DNA of 35,302 nucleotides, from NCBI GenBank assembly GCA_025929895.1, contig JAICPI010000023.1, forward strand, positions 1-35,302. Reading direction: 5' to 3'. The notes below the pieces were generated by a model that had not been told where the DNA came from, made no database searches, and saw only the letters and a list, made by a program, of their open reading frames with translations. This document shows, piece by piece, positions 1 through 7,453 of this stretch. Every line of letters begins with the position of its first letter. Position 1 is the first letter of the stretch. Made by a program: the position numbers and the translations under genes. This stretch comes from Thermoleophilia bacterium. GTDB taxonomy: Bacteria; Actinomycetota; Thermoleophilia; Gaiellales; Gaiellaceae.

Positions 1-630
1 GAGGAACGCGACGCCCATGCACGCCTGCGCGATCGCCGTCCCGGCGGCCGAGCCCTGGATCCCCCAGCCGAAGCCGTACACGAACGACGCGACGAGCACG
101 ATGTTGAGCCCGTTCGCCGCCACCTCGATCACGAGCGGCGTGCGCAGGTCGGAGATGCCGCGGAAGTACCCCTGCCCGCCGAGCACGAGGAACGAGAACG
201 GCAGGCCGACGACGGCGATGCGCAGGTACTGAACCGCGTACTCGGCAGTCTGCCCCTCCCCGCCCATCAGGCGCACGACCGGTTCGGCGGCCAGCCCGAT
301 CGCGATCGCGGCGGCCGTCCCGAGCGCGAACGAGAGCCAGAACGCCTGGGCGCCGAGGCGGTCGGCCGTCTCCCGCGCCCCGGCACCGGCGGCCCGCGTC
401 ACCTGCGACGTCGTGCCGTAGGCGAGGAAGTTGAAGATCGCGAAGACGCCGCCGAGCACGATCCCGGCGATCCCGAGGGCCGCCAGCTGCGGCGTGCCGA
501 GATGCCCGACGATCGCGGTGTCGGCGAGCACGAACGTCGGCTGCGCGGCCAGGGCGCCGAGCGCCAGCACCGCGAGCCGGAGGATCTCGCGGTCGTGCGG
601 CGAGCGCCGCAGGGCTGCGGGGGCCGTCAC
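1..630 (-). CDS. MATE family efflux transporter (N-terminal part, cut by window edge)
   Basis: The reading frame stays open from a GTG at 630 to the window edge, giving about 210 residues of the N-terminal half of a multidrug and toxin extrusion (MATE) transporter. These are 12-helix inner-membrane proteins that export organic cations, drugs or lipid-linked molecules using an ion gradient. Visible family features are the early LADTAIVGHLG segment (helix 1, with the usual D-x-x-x-x-G-H pattern), several hydrophobic helices, and the loop GQGYFRGISDLRTPL typical between helices 4 and 5. Its GTG overlaps the TGA of the glycosyltransferase gene by 4 bases (GTGA), so it is probably translationally coupled and last or near-last in the operon. 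Substrate cannot be told; the neighbouring sugar enzymes do not settle whether it moves a sugar-containing compound. The C-terminus is outside the window. Confidence 0.85.
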   Translation of the reverse strand, partial: MTAPAALRRSPHDREILRLAVLALGALAAQPTFVLADTAIVGHLGTPQLAALGIAGIVLGGVFAIFNFLAYGTTSQVTRAAGAGARETADRLGAQAFWLSFALGTAAAIAIGLAAEPVVRLMGGEGQTAEYAVQYLRIAVVGLPFSFLVLGGQGYFRGISDLRTPLVIEVAANGLNIVLVASFVYGFGWGIQGSAAGTAIAQACMGVAFL

Positions 631-1670
631 GCGCCGATGACGTCGCGATACGCGCGCAGGTAGTCCCCCACCATCCGCTCCGGGGCGAAACGCTCCTCCA
701 CGTAGCGCCGGCACTCGAGCGGTTCGAGCCGGTCCGCCTCCTCGATCGCCATGGTCATCAGCCGGTAGTCGTCGACGATCAGGCCCGAGCGTCCCTGCTC
801 GATCACCTCGGGCACGGCGCCCCAGCGCGTCGCGATCACCGGCGTCCCGCACGCCATCGACTCGATCATCACGAGCCCGAACGGCTCCTCCCACTCGATC
901 GGGAACAGGGTCACGCGCGCGTCCTGCATCAGCTCGACCTTGTGGCCGTGGCTGACCTCGCCGAGAAACTCGATCCCGTACGCGGGCCCGAGGTGGGGCT
1001 CGACGAACTCGGAGAAGTACTCGATCTCCTTCGGCTCGCGGCACTTACCGCAGAGCTTGAGCGGCAGCCCGGCGTCGATCGCGACCGCCACGGCGCGGTG
1101 CGCTCCCTTGTCGGGGCTCATCCGCCCGACGAAGAGCAGGTAGTCGCCGCGGTGCGGCTTGCACGGGTAGACCGAGAGGTCGAGCGCGTTCGGGCAGTTC
1201 GCCACCCAGTTCAGGTTCGGCTTCGGCCGGCGTTGGTTGAGCGAGATCGAGATCAGCCCGACCTCGGGCGAGACCTTCCCGATCGCCTCGTAGAGCTCGC
1301 CGGGCTCGTCCGTCAGCGGGCCGTGGACGGTGTGCACCACGGGCGTCGGCACCGCGCCGCCGATCGTCGCGGACGGCGGGCCCGAGTGGTCGTTGATCAC
1401 GTCGAACTCGTCGTGGCGGCTGTAGCAGGAGAGCACGTGCTGGAGCTCCCAGAACGTGCGCCCGATGTGCTCCGTCGGCGCACGGTCGAAGAAGGCCGAG
1501 AGCTTCGCGCGCGTGCGCGAGTCGCCCGAGGCGAAGAGCGTGACGTCGTGGCCCGCGTCGACGAGCCCGTCGGCGAGCAGCGAGACGACCCACTCGATCC
1601 CGCCGTAGCCGGTGGGGGGAACCGCGAACCACGGCGGCGCGAGGATCGCGATCCGCAGACGTTCGCTCAC
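627..1670 (-). CDS. Glycosyltransferase family 4 protein (GT-B fold)
   Basis: A 347-residue retaining GT-B glycosyltransferase, probably cytoplasmic or membrane-associated, moving a sugar from a nucleotide donor to an unknown acceptor. The N-terminal donor/acceptor motif PPTGYGGIEWVV lies near residues 18-29 and is typical of GT4 proteins. The nucleotide-sugar site appears as EPFGLVMIES (E252 and E260 form the E-x7-E motif), followed by ACGTPVIATRWGAVPEVI. Length is normal for the family. The GTG start at 1670 overlaps the TGA of the upstream debranching-enzyme gene (GTGA), and its own TGA overlaps the MATE start in the same way, so all three look translationally coupled. A longer open frame upstream is only a shadow of the debranching enzyme. 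Acceptor and product are unknown; the glycosidase next door suggests glucan or oligosaccharide metabolism. Confidence 0.9.
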   Translation of the reverse strand: MSERLRIAILAPPWFAVPPTGYGGIEWVVSLLADGLVDAGHDVTLFASGDSRTRAKLSAFFDRAPTEHIGRTFWELQHVLSCYSRHDEFDVINDHSGPPSATIGGAVPTPVVHTVHGPLTDEPGELYEAIGKVSPEVGLISISLNQRRPKPNLNWVANCPNALDLSVYPCKPHRGDYLLFVGRMSPDKGAHRAVAVAIDAGLPLKLCGKCREPKEIEYFSEFVEPHLGPAYGIEFLGEVSHGHKVELMQDARVTLFPIEWEEPFGLVMIESMACGTPVIATRWGAVPEVIEQGRSGLIVDDYRLMTMAIEEADRLEPLECRRYVEERFAPERMVGDYLRAYRDVIGA

Positions 1671-3733
1671 GACTCCTCCACACGCACCTGAGCGTCCTCG
1701 AGATACACGGTCCACGTGCGGTCGAACGCGCGCACGCCGGTCAGCCTCGCGCTCTGCGCCCACGACGGCAGCTCCGGCGGCGCGATCGTCTCGAGCGCGT
1801 GGCGGCGCACGTCCGGCTGGAGGCCGAGCAGGAGCTGGAGCAGGAGCACCGGCGTCCCCGCCGCCCAGGCCTGCGGCCGAGCGGCCGTCGGGTAGGCGAT
1901 CGGGAAGGTCGTCTCGGAGCGGCGGAGCCCGGCGAAGACCTCGGGGAGCTGGTAGTCGAAGTGCCGCGCCGCGTGGAGCAGCCGCTGCACGATGCGCTGC
2001 GCCTCGGGCCAGCGGCCGTAGCGCGCGAGACCGCACGCGATCAGGGAGTTGTCGTGCGGCCAGACGGTGCCGTTGTGGTAGGCGAGCGGGTTGTACGCCG
2101 CGTCGGCCTCCGACATCGTCCGCACGCCCCAGCCCGACCAGAGCGCATCGCCCATCAGCGCGTCGACGACGGGCTCGACCCGGTGCGGGTGGACGATCCC
2201 GCTCCAGAGCAGGTGGCCCATGTTCGAGCACATCGAGTCGACCCGGTTCTTGTCCCGGTCGAGCGCGAGTGCGTAGAACCCGCCGCGCTCCTCGACCCAG
2301 AACGCGTCGTCGAAGCGGTCGCGCAGCACTTTCGCCTCGGCCTGGAGCCGATCGGCGAGCGCGCGGTCGCGCCACACGTCCCGCGCGACCTCGGCGAGGC
2401 GCCGCTTCGCGTCGTAGACGTAGCCCTGCACCTCCGCGGGCGCGATCGGCGTCTCGGCGAAGCGACCGTCGTGGAAGCGCTGCGAGTCGCCCGAGTCCTT
2501 CCACGACTGGTTCACGAGCCCGTGCCCGCTCCTCCGCTCGTACTCGACGAAGCCGTCGCCGTCGCGGTCGCCCCAGCGGTCGATCCACTCGAGCGCGCGC
2601 AGCGCCGGCTCCTGGAGCGAGCGGATGAACGCCTCGTCCCCCGTCCAGCGCCAGACCTCGGAGAGCAGCACGAGGTAGAGCGGCGTCGCGTCGACGGTGC
2701 CGTAGTACGAGCTGAACCAGTGCTTCGCCGCCTTGCCGGTGCGGACCTCGTGCACGATCTTCCCCGGCTCCGCGTCGATCGAGGGATCGTCCTCCCTCGC
2801 CTGGAGCTCGGCCAGGACCTCGAGCGCGGTGCGTGCGAGCTCCGGCCCGAAGAGCAGCGTCTGGAGGCACGTGATGATCGTGTCGCGCCCGAAGACCGTC
2901 ATGAACCACGGCATCCCGGCCGCGGGGAGGCGCCCGCGCCCGGGGTCGGCGGCGCTCCGCATCCGCAGCGCGGCGAGGTCGGCGACGGACTGCGTGAACG
3001 CGTGCCCGAGGTCGTCCCAGGTCGAACGGAGCTGCGGGACGCGGAGCTGCCACGCCGCGAGCGACTCCCTGACGTGGACGAGCTCGTCCCCGAAGCGCCG
3101 CTCGACCAGCCGCGGCGCGACGACCTCGCCGTCGAGCGAGGCGACGACGTCGACCTGGAGCTCCCACGACTCTCGCGGGCCCAGGCCGACCTCGTAGGCC
3201 ATCCCCTTCCCGTCGCTGGTCCCCCTCTGCGAGAGGATCACCTGCGTGCGCGCGCCGTCCTCGGTGTCGGCGAGCAGGAACTGGTTGTTCTCGGCGTCGT
3301 ACACCGGCTCGACGGGGTCGGGCAGCGGCTCCGCGTGCTCGGGGTCCCCCAGCGCGAAGTCGTGATCCTTGACCGACATGATGTCCGCGAAGTCGCAGCC
3401 GACCTCGAGCCCGAGCATGAACCGGACCGGCTCCATGCTCTCGTTGCGGACGACGATCCGCTCCTGCATCGAGTCGCCGACGAAGCGGCGGCGCGCGATC
3501 GAGAGGCTGTCCTGCGGCAGCCCGTCGGCGACGGGGTTGCGGAGGTAGAACGCGGCCGAGAAGTACTCGACCTTGCCGGAGGAGAGGAGCAGCGGCGGCT
3601 TGCCGTTGATCGTGAGCCGCAGCACGGAGAGGAACCGCGTGTCGTGCGCGAAGAACCCGCCCGTCTCGTCGCCAACGTCCCCGCGGTCGTCGCAGATGCA
3701 GAACGTCGAGCCCTCGAGGATCGTGAGCGCCAC
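1667..3733 (-). CDS. Glycogen-debranching-type amylo-alpha-1,6-glucosidase family protein
   Basis: A 688-residue cytoplasmic glycosidase. Residues about 1-200 form the N-terminal beta-rich domain of the GDE_N_bis type (opening ILEGSTFCICDDRGDVGDE, then GGFFAHDTRFLSVL). Residues about 270-660 form an (alpha/alpha)6 barrel with MPWFMTVFGRDTIITCLQ, SSYYGTVDATPLYL and YHNGTVWPHDNSLIA, the conserved blocks of bacterial amylo-alpha-1,6-glucosidase-like proteins. Family knowledge points to hydrolysis of alpha-1,6-linked or related alpha-glucosides; the exact substrate is not proven. The GTG start at 3733 shares its G with the TAG stop of the upstream SDR gene (TAGTG), and the TGA overlaps the GT4 start. 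This tight coupling argues that the debranching-type enzyme and GT4 enzyme are made in similar amounts and act on the same glycan. Confidence 0.88.
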   Translation of the reverse strand: MALTILEGSTFCICDDRGDVGDETGGFFAHDTRFLSVLRLTINGKPPLLLSSGKVEYFSAAFYLRNPVADGLPQDSLSIARRRFVGDSMQERIVVRNESMEPVRFMLGLEVGCDFADIMSVKDHDFALGDPEHAEPLPDPVEPVYDAENNQFLLADTEDGARTQVILSQRGTSDGKGMAYEVGLGPRESWELQVDVVASLDGEVVAPRLVERRFGDELVHVRESLAAWQLRVPQLRSTWDDLGHAFTQSVADLAALRMRSAADPGRGRLPAAGMPWFMTVFGRDTIITCLQTLLFGPELARTALEVLAELQAREDDPSIDAEPGKIVHEVRTGKAAKHWFSSYYGTVDATPLYLVLLSEVWRWTGDEAFIRSLQEPALRALEWIDRWGDRDGDGFVEYERRSGHGLVNQSWKDSGDSQRFHDGRFAETPIAPAEVQGYVYDAKRRLAEVARDVWRDRALADRLQAEAKVLRDRFDDAFWVEERGGFYALALDRDKNRVDSMCSNMGHLLWSGIVHPHRVEPVVDALMGDALWSGWGVRTMSEADAAYNPLAYHNGTVWPHDNSLIACGLARYGRWPEAQRIVQRLLHAARHFDYQLPEVFAGLRRSETTFPIAYPTAARPQAWAAGTPVLLLQLLLGLQPDVRRHALETIAPPELPSWAQSARLTGVRAFDRTWTVYLEDAQVRVEES

Positions 3734-4464
3734 TACGTGCTGCGGAGGATGCGTCCGCCGGAGGACTGCGCGAGCGCCTTGACGACGAGCTCGTCGACGT
3801 TCACGTGCGGCGGCCTCGTCAGCGCGAAGAGGACGCAGTCCGCGATGTCGTCGGGCGTCATCGCCTCGACGCCGGCGTAGACCGTGCGCGCCTGGTCCTC
3901 GTCGCCGCGGAAGCGCACGCGCGAGAAGTCGGTCTCGACGAGGCCCGGGTCGACGGTCGTGAGCCGGATCGGGCGGCCGAGCAGGTCCTCGCGCAGCGCG
4001 TACGTGAAGCCACGCACGGCGAACTTCGAGGTGACGTAGAGCGAGCCCTTCTCGTAGGCCTGTCGGCCCGCGACGGAGCCGATGTTCACGATGTGCCCGC
4101 CGTCGCGCAGGTGGGCCAGGCAGAGCCGGGTGATCCGGATCAGGCCGTTCACGTTCGTCTCGAGGACGGCGCGCTCGTCGTCCTCCGTGCTCTCCCAGAA
4201 CGGATCGCGCCCGAGCGCGAGCCCGGCGGCGTTGACGAGGACGTCGAGCCCGCCGAGGCGCTCGACCGCCTCCGAGACGAAGCGCTCGCAGCTCTCCAGG
4301 TCGGTCACGTCGAGCTCGAGCGCGTGGTCGGCCTCGATCCGCTCGGCGCGCCTGGCGCCGCCAGCGACGAGGGCGCCCTCCCGGCGGAGCGCGCCGACGA
4401 TCGCCGCGCCGATCCCGCTCGAGGCGCCGGTGACGATCGCCGTCTTTCCCTCGAGGCCGGCCAC
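3733..4464 (-). CDS. SDR family NAD(P)-dependent oxidoreductase, YdfG-like
   Basis: A 243-residue classical short-chain dehydrogenase. The cofactor loop TGASSGIG is at residues 12-19, NAAG at 78-81, and the catalytic tetrad is N104, S130, Y143, K147. The arginines after beta strand 2 (GARRAER) suggest NADP(H). The C-terminal stretch with MTPDDIADCVLF and RPPHVNVDELVV resembles the YdfG group of NADP-dependent 3-hydroxy acid or serine dehydrogenases, so oxidation of a 3-hydroxy acid or the reverse aldehyde reduction is plausible but not shown. Start GTG at 4464 has no clear ribosome site; instead TACGAT lies 8 bases upstream, so an internal leaderless promoter is possible. Its stop overlaps the next start by one base. 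Confidence 0.9.
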   Translation of the reverse strand: MAGLEGKTAIVTGASSGIGAAIVGALRREGALVAGGARRAERIEADHALELDVTDLESCERFVSEAVERLGGLDVLVNAAGLALGRDPFWESTEDDERAVLETNVNGLIRITRLCLAHLRDGGHIVNIGSVAGRQAYEKGSLYVTSKFAVRGFTYALREDLLGRPIRLTTVDPGLVETDFSRVRFRGDEDQARTVYAGVEAMTPDDIADCVLFALTRPPHVNVDELVVKALAQSSGGRILRST

Positions 4465-4472
4465 GAAGGATG

Positions 4473-4478
4473 ATCGTA
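4473..4478 (-). promoter_or_regulatory. Candidate -10 box for a leaderless SDR transcript
   Basis: On the minus strand TACGAT ends 8 bases before the GTG at 4464. It matches TAnnnT and has the same spacing as other putative leaderless starts in this window. No convincing -35 box is visible. Confidence 0.35.
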
Positions 4479-4482
4479 GTGG

Positions 4483-5406
4483 CTAGCGCAGCGGCGTCTT
4501 GCGAGGCAGCGTGGCCCCCAGCTCGACGCGCTGCGCGCCGCTCGGGGCGTGGTCGACCTGGAGCGTCGTGTGGGAGAGCCCGAACCGCTCCTCCAGCAGC
4601 TGCTCGAGCTCGCGGCGCTTCCCGTGGCAGTCGGCGTCGGGGGTCACGAGCACGTGCGCGGAGAGGCTCGGGAAGCCCGAGGTGATCGTCCAGACGTGGA
4701 GGTCGTGGACCTCGTGGACGTCGTCGACCTCGATCATCGCGCGTCCGATCGCCTCCGCGTCCACGTCCCTCGGCGCGGACTCGAGCAGGATCGCGACCGA
4801 GTCGCGGAGCAGGGCCCACGAGCTGGCGAGGACGAGCCCGGCGATCGCAAGGGCGACGAGCGGGTCGGCGTAGCGCCAGCCCGTCAGGAGCACGATCGCG
4901 CCGGCGAGGATGACGCCGATCGAGCCGAGCGCGTCCGCGAGCACGTGCCGGAGCGCGCCCTGGACGTTCAGGCTCTGCGACCCGCGACGGTGCAGCAGGC
5001 GCGCGGCCCCGAGGTTGAGCGCGAGGCCGGCGACGCCGACCGCGAGCACCCAGCCGCCGCTCGGCTCCAGCGGGTCGCGCAGCCGCTGGATCGCCTCGAC
5101 GACGATCCAGATCGCGACCGCGACGAGCGCGACGCCGTTCGCGAGCGCGGCGAGGATCTCCGCGCGCCGGTAGCCGAAGCTCCGCTCGGGCGTCGCCGGC
5201 CGCGACCCGAGCCAGGCCGCGAAGAGCGCAAGGCCGAGACTGCCTGCGTCCCCGAGCATGTGGCCGGCGTCCGCGAGGAGCGCGAGCGACCCCGCGGTGT
5301 AGCCGACGACGACCTCGACCGCGGTGAAGGCGACGATCAGCGCGAGCGCGCCGCCGAGCGCGCGGCGGTCGCCGGCGAGCCGCGACTCGTGCGCGTGGTC
5401 GTGCAG
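4483..5406 (-). CDS. Cation diffusion facilitator (CDF) metal exporter, probable CTG start
   Basis: A membrane zinc or cobalt/cadmium exporter of the CDF family, about 307 residues. Six transmembrane helices are followed by a cytoplasmic regulatory domain from about residue 205 (VDDVHEVHDLHVWTI and SAHVLV are typical). The metal site residues appear as LLADAGHMLGD in helix 2 and HVLADALG in helix 5. An ATG exists at 5259, but starting there would remove helix 1 and most of helix 2 with half of the metal site. The homologous N-terminus continues upstream as HDHAHESRLAGDRRALGG up to a CTG at 5406, the only plausible start after an in-frame TAA at 5410-5412. GAGG lies 8 bases before that CTG. 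The upstream 116-residue gene is in the same frame, so stop readthrough is a second possibility. Confidence 0.85.
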   Translation of the reverse strand: MHDHAHESRLAGDRRALGGALALIVAFTAVEVVVGYTAGSLALLADAGHMLGDAGSLGLALFAAWLGSRPATPERSFGYRRAEILAALANGVALVAVAIWIVVEAIQRLRDPLEPSGGWVLAVGVAGLALNLGAARLLHRRGSQSLNVQGALRHVLADALGSIGVILAGAIVLLTGWRYADPLVALAIAGLVLASSWALLRDSVAILLESAPRDVDAEAIGRAMIEVDDVHEVHDLHVWTITSGFPSLSAHVLVTPDADCHGKRRELEQLLEERFGLSHTTLQVDHAPSGAQRVELGATLPRKTPLR

Positions 5407-5409
5407 CGG

Positions 5410-5760
5410 TTACGCCTCGGGCTCGAGGTAGGCGCCCGGGACCAAGTCCGGGAACCCCTGCTCGTCCATGTACGAGACCGCGCGCGAGAGCAGCCAGACG
5501 ATCGCCTCGTGGTCGGTCTCGGCCAGGAGCATCCGCACGCCCTCGTCGCCCGCGGCCGCACTGGCGGACGCGCCCGCGCGGGCGCGCCGGAGCAGGCAGA
5601 GCCGCGCCATCGCGAGGTCCGCCTCCGCGCCGGGCGCGTCGTACCAGGAGACGTTCTTGGCCGCCTCCATGAGCGGCACGAGGCTCTCCTCGAGCCGCGC
5701 CGCGTCGTGCTTCGACAGGTCGCTGATCTTCGGTTCCGACCGACCGAACAGCTCGCTCAC
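5410..5760 (-). CDS. Hypothetical helical protein, first gene of the operon
   Basis: A 116-residue protein that I cannot assign to a family. It is acidic to neutral, largely alpha-helical, with no signal peptide or membrane segment. Features are SDLSKHDAARLEESLVPLM, an alanine-rich middle (RARAGASASAAAGDE) and a C-terminal WLLSRAVSYMDEQGF. GTG at 5760 is preceded by GAGAGGAGG six bases upstream, a strong ribosome site, and a TTGGCT-N18-TACAAC promoter lies further up, so it is a real, well-expressed gene. Its TAA is followed after three bases by the CTG of the metal exporter in the same frame. A role linked to the exporter is only an inference from position. Confidence 0.7.
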   Translation of the reverse strand: MSELFGRSEPKISDLSKHDAARLEESLVPLMEAAKNVSWYDAPGAEADLAMARLCLLRRARAGASASAAAGDEGVRMLLAETDHEAIVWLLSRAVSYMDEQGFPDLVPGAYLEPEA

Positions 5761-5785
5761 GCCGCCTCCTCTCGTGGACCCCGCA

Positions 5786-5815
5786 GTTGTACCGGCGGCG
5801 GCGTGAGCGAGCCAA
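5786..5815 (-). promoter_or_regulatory. Candidate promoter of the 5760-to-1 operon
   Basis: On the minus strand TTGGCT (5815-5810) and TACAAC (5791-5786) are 18 bases apart, about 25 bases upstream of the GTG at 5760. It would drive the small protein, CDF, SDR, debranching enzyme, GT4 and MATE genes. Confidence 0.4.
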
Positions 5816-5820
5816 CCCTC

Positions 5821-6933
5821 CTAACCCGAGGTGCGCACCTGGACAAGCCTCGTCGCGGTCACGCCGTAGAGCAGGCGCTCTCCCGCGCGCCTCGCCTGGA
5901 CGTAGAACTGGACGTTCACGCCGCGGCGAAGCGGGAAGACGAGCCCGGCCCGAGGCGCCCTGGCCCGCATCCGCAGCAGGACCCAGCCGTCGGTCGCGGT
6001 CGCGGTCTCCGTCGGCGTCGTCGTCAGGAGCGGCGTCGAGCGCATGTACACGAGCGCCCCGCGGACCACGAAGCCTCGCGTGTCGACGACCCGGACGCGC
6101 GCACTGATCGTGGTTCTCCGAGAGCGAACCGGGTTCGGCGAGAAGAGCACCTGCTCGATCACGAGCTGTGCGGGCAGCGAGACGCTCTCGATCGGGATCG
6201 AGATCCGCCCGTCCGGGAGCCGCACCTGTCCGGCGGGCCCACCGGGCTGCGCGACGCCGGTCGGCGCCGACGTGGCGCTCCGCGCCCCTGCCGGGTTGGT
6301 CGCACGCACGACGACCCGCACCGAGCGGCTCACGTCCGCCGACGTCACGGTGTAGTTGCGACTCGTCGCGCCGCCGATGCTCGCGCAGTTGCCGCCGTTG
6401 CCGTCGCAGCGCTGCCACTGGTACGTGAACGCGATCGGCTGCGTTCCCGTCCAGACGCCCGGGTTCGCGGTCAGGGTCTCCCCCTCGCGCAGCGTCCCGG
6501 AGATCGTCGGGATGGACGTGTTCCGCGGAGCCGTCGCCCGGGCGGCGATCACCCCGGTGTTCGCCTGGGCGTTCGCGGCGCCGTCGGAGTTGCGCGCCGT
6601 CACGACGACGACGAGCCGGCGGCCCTGGTCGCTGCCTCCCAGCCGGTAGAAGCGGCCGCGGTTGCGGTTCGAGCAGTTGGCGAGCTGCGCGTTGCAGCGG
6701 ACCCACTGGTACGAGAACGAGATCGGCGTGCTCCCGGCCCAGCGGCCCGGGTTCGCCGTCAGCGTCGCGCCGACGCGCTGCGCCCCCGAGATCGTGGGCG
6801 GCGACTCGTTCCGGGGCGCGACCTCCGAGCGGGTGGGCTCGGCGAAGCCGCCTCCCGCGAGCGTCAGCGTGGTCAGGACGGAAGCGACGAGCGCGGTCGT
6901 CAGGTCCCGCGCGCGAAGCGGCAACTTCGACAT
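5821..6933 (-). CDS. Secreted protein with two Ig-like repeats and a C-terminal beta domain
   Basis: A 370-residue exported protein. Residues 1-31 form a signal peptide (positive start, then a hydrophobic stretch ending around AGGGFAEP). Two tandem repeats of about 90 residues follow, each opening P-x-I-S-G and carrying G-x-TLTANPG, W-x-G and F-x-YQW-x-RC, with a second Cys (NC) that could close a disulfide. A proline/glycine linker (AQPGGPAGQVRLPDG) leads to a C-terminal domain rich in beta-type residues with VRSRRTTISARVRVVDTRG. Repeats of this type are common in surface proteins of Thermoleophilia; the binding partner is unknown. ATG at 6933 has a strong AAGGAGG site. It stands alone, with an inverted repeat upstream (6988-7012). 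Adhesion or cell-wall binding is a guess. Confidence 0.8.
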   Translation of the reverse strand: MSKLPLRARDLTTALVASVLTTLTLAGGGFAEPTRSEVAPRNESPPTISGAQRVGATLTANPGRWAGSTPISFSYQWVRCNAQLANCSNRNRGRFYRLGGSDQGRRLVVVVTARNSDGAANAQANTGVIAARATAPRNTSIPTISGTLREGETLTANPGVWTGTQPIAFTYQWQRCDGNGGNCASIGGATSRNYTVTSADVSRSVRVVVRATNPAGARSATSAPTGVAQPGGPAGQVRLPDGRISIPIESVSLPAQLVIEQVLFSPNPVRSRRTTISARVRVVDTRGFVVRGALVYMRSTPLLTTTPTETATATDGWVLLRMRARAPRAGLVFPLRRGVNVQFYVQARRAGERLLYGVTATRLVQVRTSG

Positions 6934-6987
6934 GTCATCTCCTCCTTGGTGTGCATCGACTTGAACGTCGAGCTCCGGCGAGGAGTT

Positions 6988-7012
6988 GCGAAACGTCCTG
7001 TAAGGATTTCGC
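6988..7012. repeat. Inverted repeat GCGAAA-N13-TTTCGC
   Basis: A perfect 6-base inverted repeat with a 13-base spacer, about 55 bases upstream of the secreted Ig-like gene start and just downstream of tRNA-Lys. It could be an operator for the secreted gene or the 3' hairpin of the tRNA transcript. An inner TCC/GGA pair would extend the stem with a bulge. Confidence 0.35.
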
Positions 7013-7025
7013 GCGCCCGGTCAGG

Positions 7026-7098
7026 TGGGCCGTGTAGGACTCGAACCTACGACCTTGGGATTAAAAGTCCCCTGCTCTACCAGCTGAGCTAACGGCCC
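7026..7098 (-). tRNA. tRNA-Lys (anticodon TTT)
   Basis: Read on the minus strand the sequence folds as a normal cloverleaf of 73 bases. The acceptor stem is GGGCCGT/ACGGCCC with discriminator A, the anticodon loop is CTTTTAA and the T loop TTCGAGT. The 3' CCA is not encoded. It is divergent from the tRNA-Glu/Val pair. Confidence 0.96.
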
Positions 7099-7106
7099 CG
7101 GCGGCG

Positions 7107-7133
7107 AGTGTAGCCCGCGTCCGGGGCTATCCT
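7107..7133. promoter_or_regulatory. Divergent -10 boxes for tRNA-Lys and tRNA-Glu
   Basis: On the minus strand TACACT (7112-7107) lies 8 bases before tRNA-Lys. On the plus strand TATCCT (7128-7133) lies 10 bases before tRNA-Glu. Only 45 bases separate the two tRNAs, so both promoters must overlap in this interval. No good -35 boxes are seen. Confidence 0.45.
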
Positions 7134-7143
7134 GCATGCGGCC

Positions 7144-7216
7144 GCCCCCATCGACTAGCGGCCCAGGTCGCCACCCTTTCAAGGTGGTAGCGCGGGTTCG
7201 AATCCCGCTGGGGGCA
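7144..7216 (+). tRNA. tRNA-Glu (anticodon TTC)
   Basis: A 73-base cloverleaf with acceptor GCCCCCA/TGGGGGC, discriminator A, anticodon stem CCACC/GGTGG and loop CTTTCAA. The T loop is TTCGAAT. CCA is not encoded. It is followed after 9 bases by tRNA-Val, probably in one transcript. Confidence 0.95.
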
Positions 7217-7225
7217 TCGAACGTC

Positions 7226-7298
7226 GGGCGGTTAGCTCAGCCGGGAGAGCGCCTGCTTTACACGCAGGAGGTCGCTGGTTCGATCCCAGCACCGCCCA
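7226..7298 (+). tRNA. tRNA-Val (anticodon TAC)
   Basis: A 73-base cloverleaf with acceptor GGGCGGT/ACCGCCC, discriminator A, anticodon stem CCTGC/GCAGG and loop TTTACAC. The T loop is TTCGATC. CCA is not encoded. Confidence 0.95.
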
Positions 7299-7307
7299 TG
7301 TCTGTCC

Positions 7308-7336
7308 AAGAGGGGGTACCTCGGGTTCCTCCTCTT
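7308..7336 (+). terminator. Hairpin terminator after tRNA-Glu/Val
   Basis: AAGAGGGGG (7308-7316) pairs with CCTCCTCTT (7328-7336) through one G-T wobble, around an 11-base loop, ten bases after tRNA-Val. Only a short T run follows, so a Rho-independent function is likely but not certain. Confidence 0.5.
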
Positions 7337-7434
7337 TCGATCTCCCCCTCCACCCTCGGCCGAGCGCAGCGAAAGCTCCGGCGTTGATTCAGTCTTGTGA
7401 CGCTTCAGCCTTGACAGCTGCGAGCGCGCCACTC

Positions 7435-7449
7435 CGGTGTCTGACACCG
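7435..7449. repeat. Small palindrome CGGTGTC-T-GACACCG
   Basis: A perfect 7-base inverted repeat around one base, 5 bases past the stop of the SRPBCC gene. A second short hairpin (CCGAA/TTCGG) overlaps that stop. It may act as a terminator. Its GTGTC/GACAC core recalls the direct repeats at 18511-18546. Confidence 0.45.
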
Positions 7450-7453
7450 AAGT

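Noticed and set aside
1671-6706. Very long open frames on the minus strand that fuse several genes
   Set aside because: They are frame-open by GC-rich composition. Only parts match protein families, and the real genes start at internal GTG/ATG codons with overlaps to the gene before.
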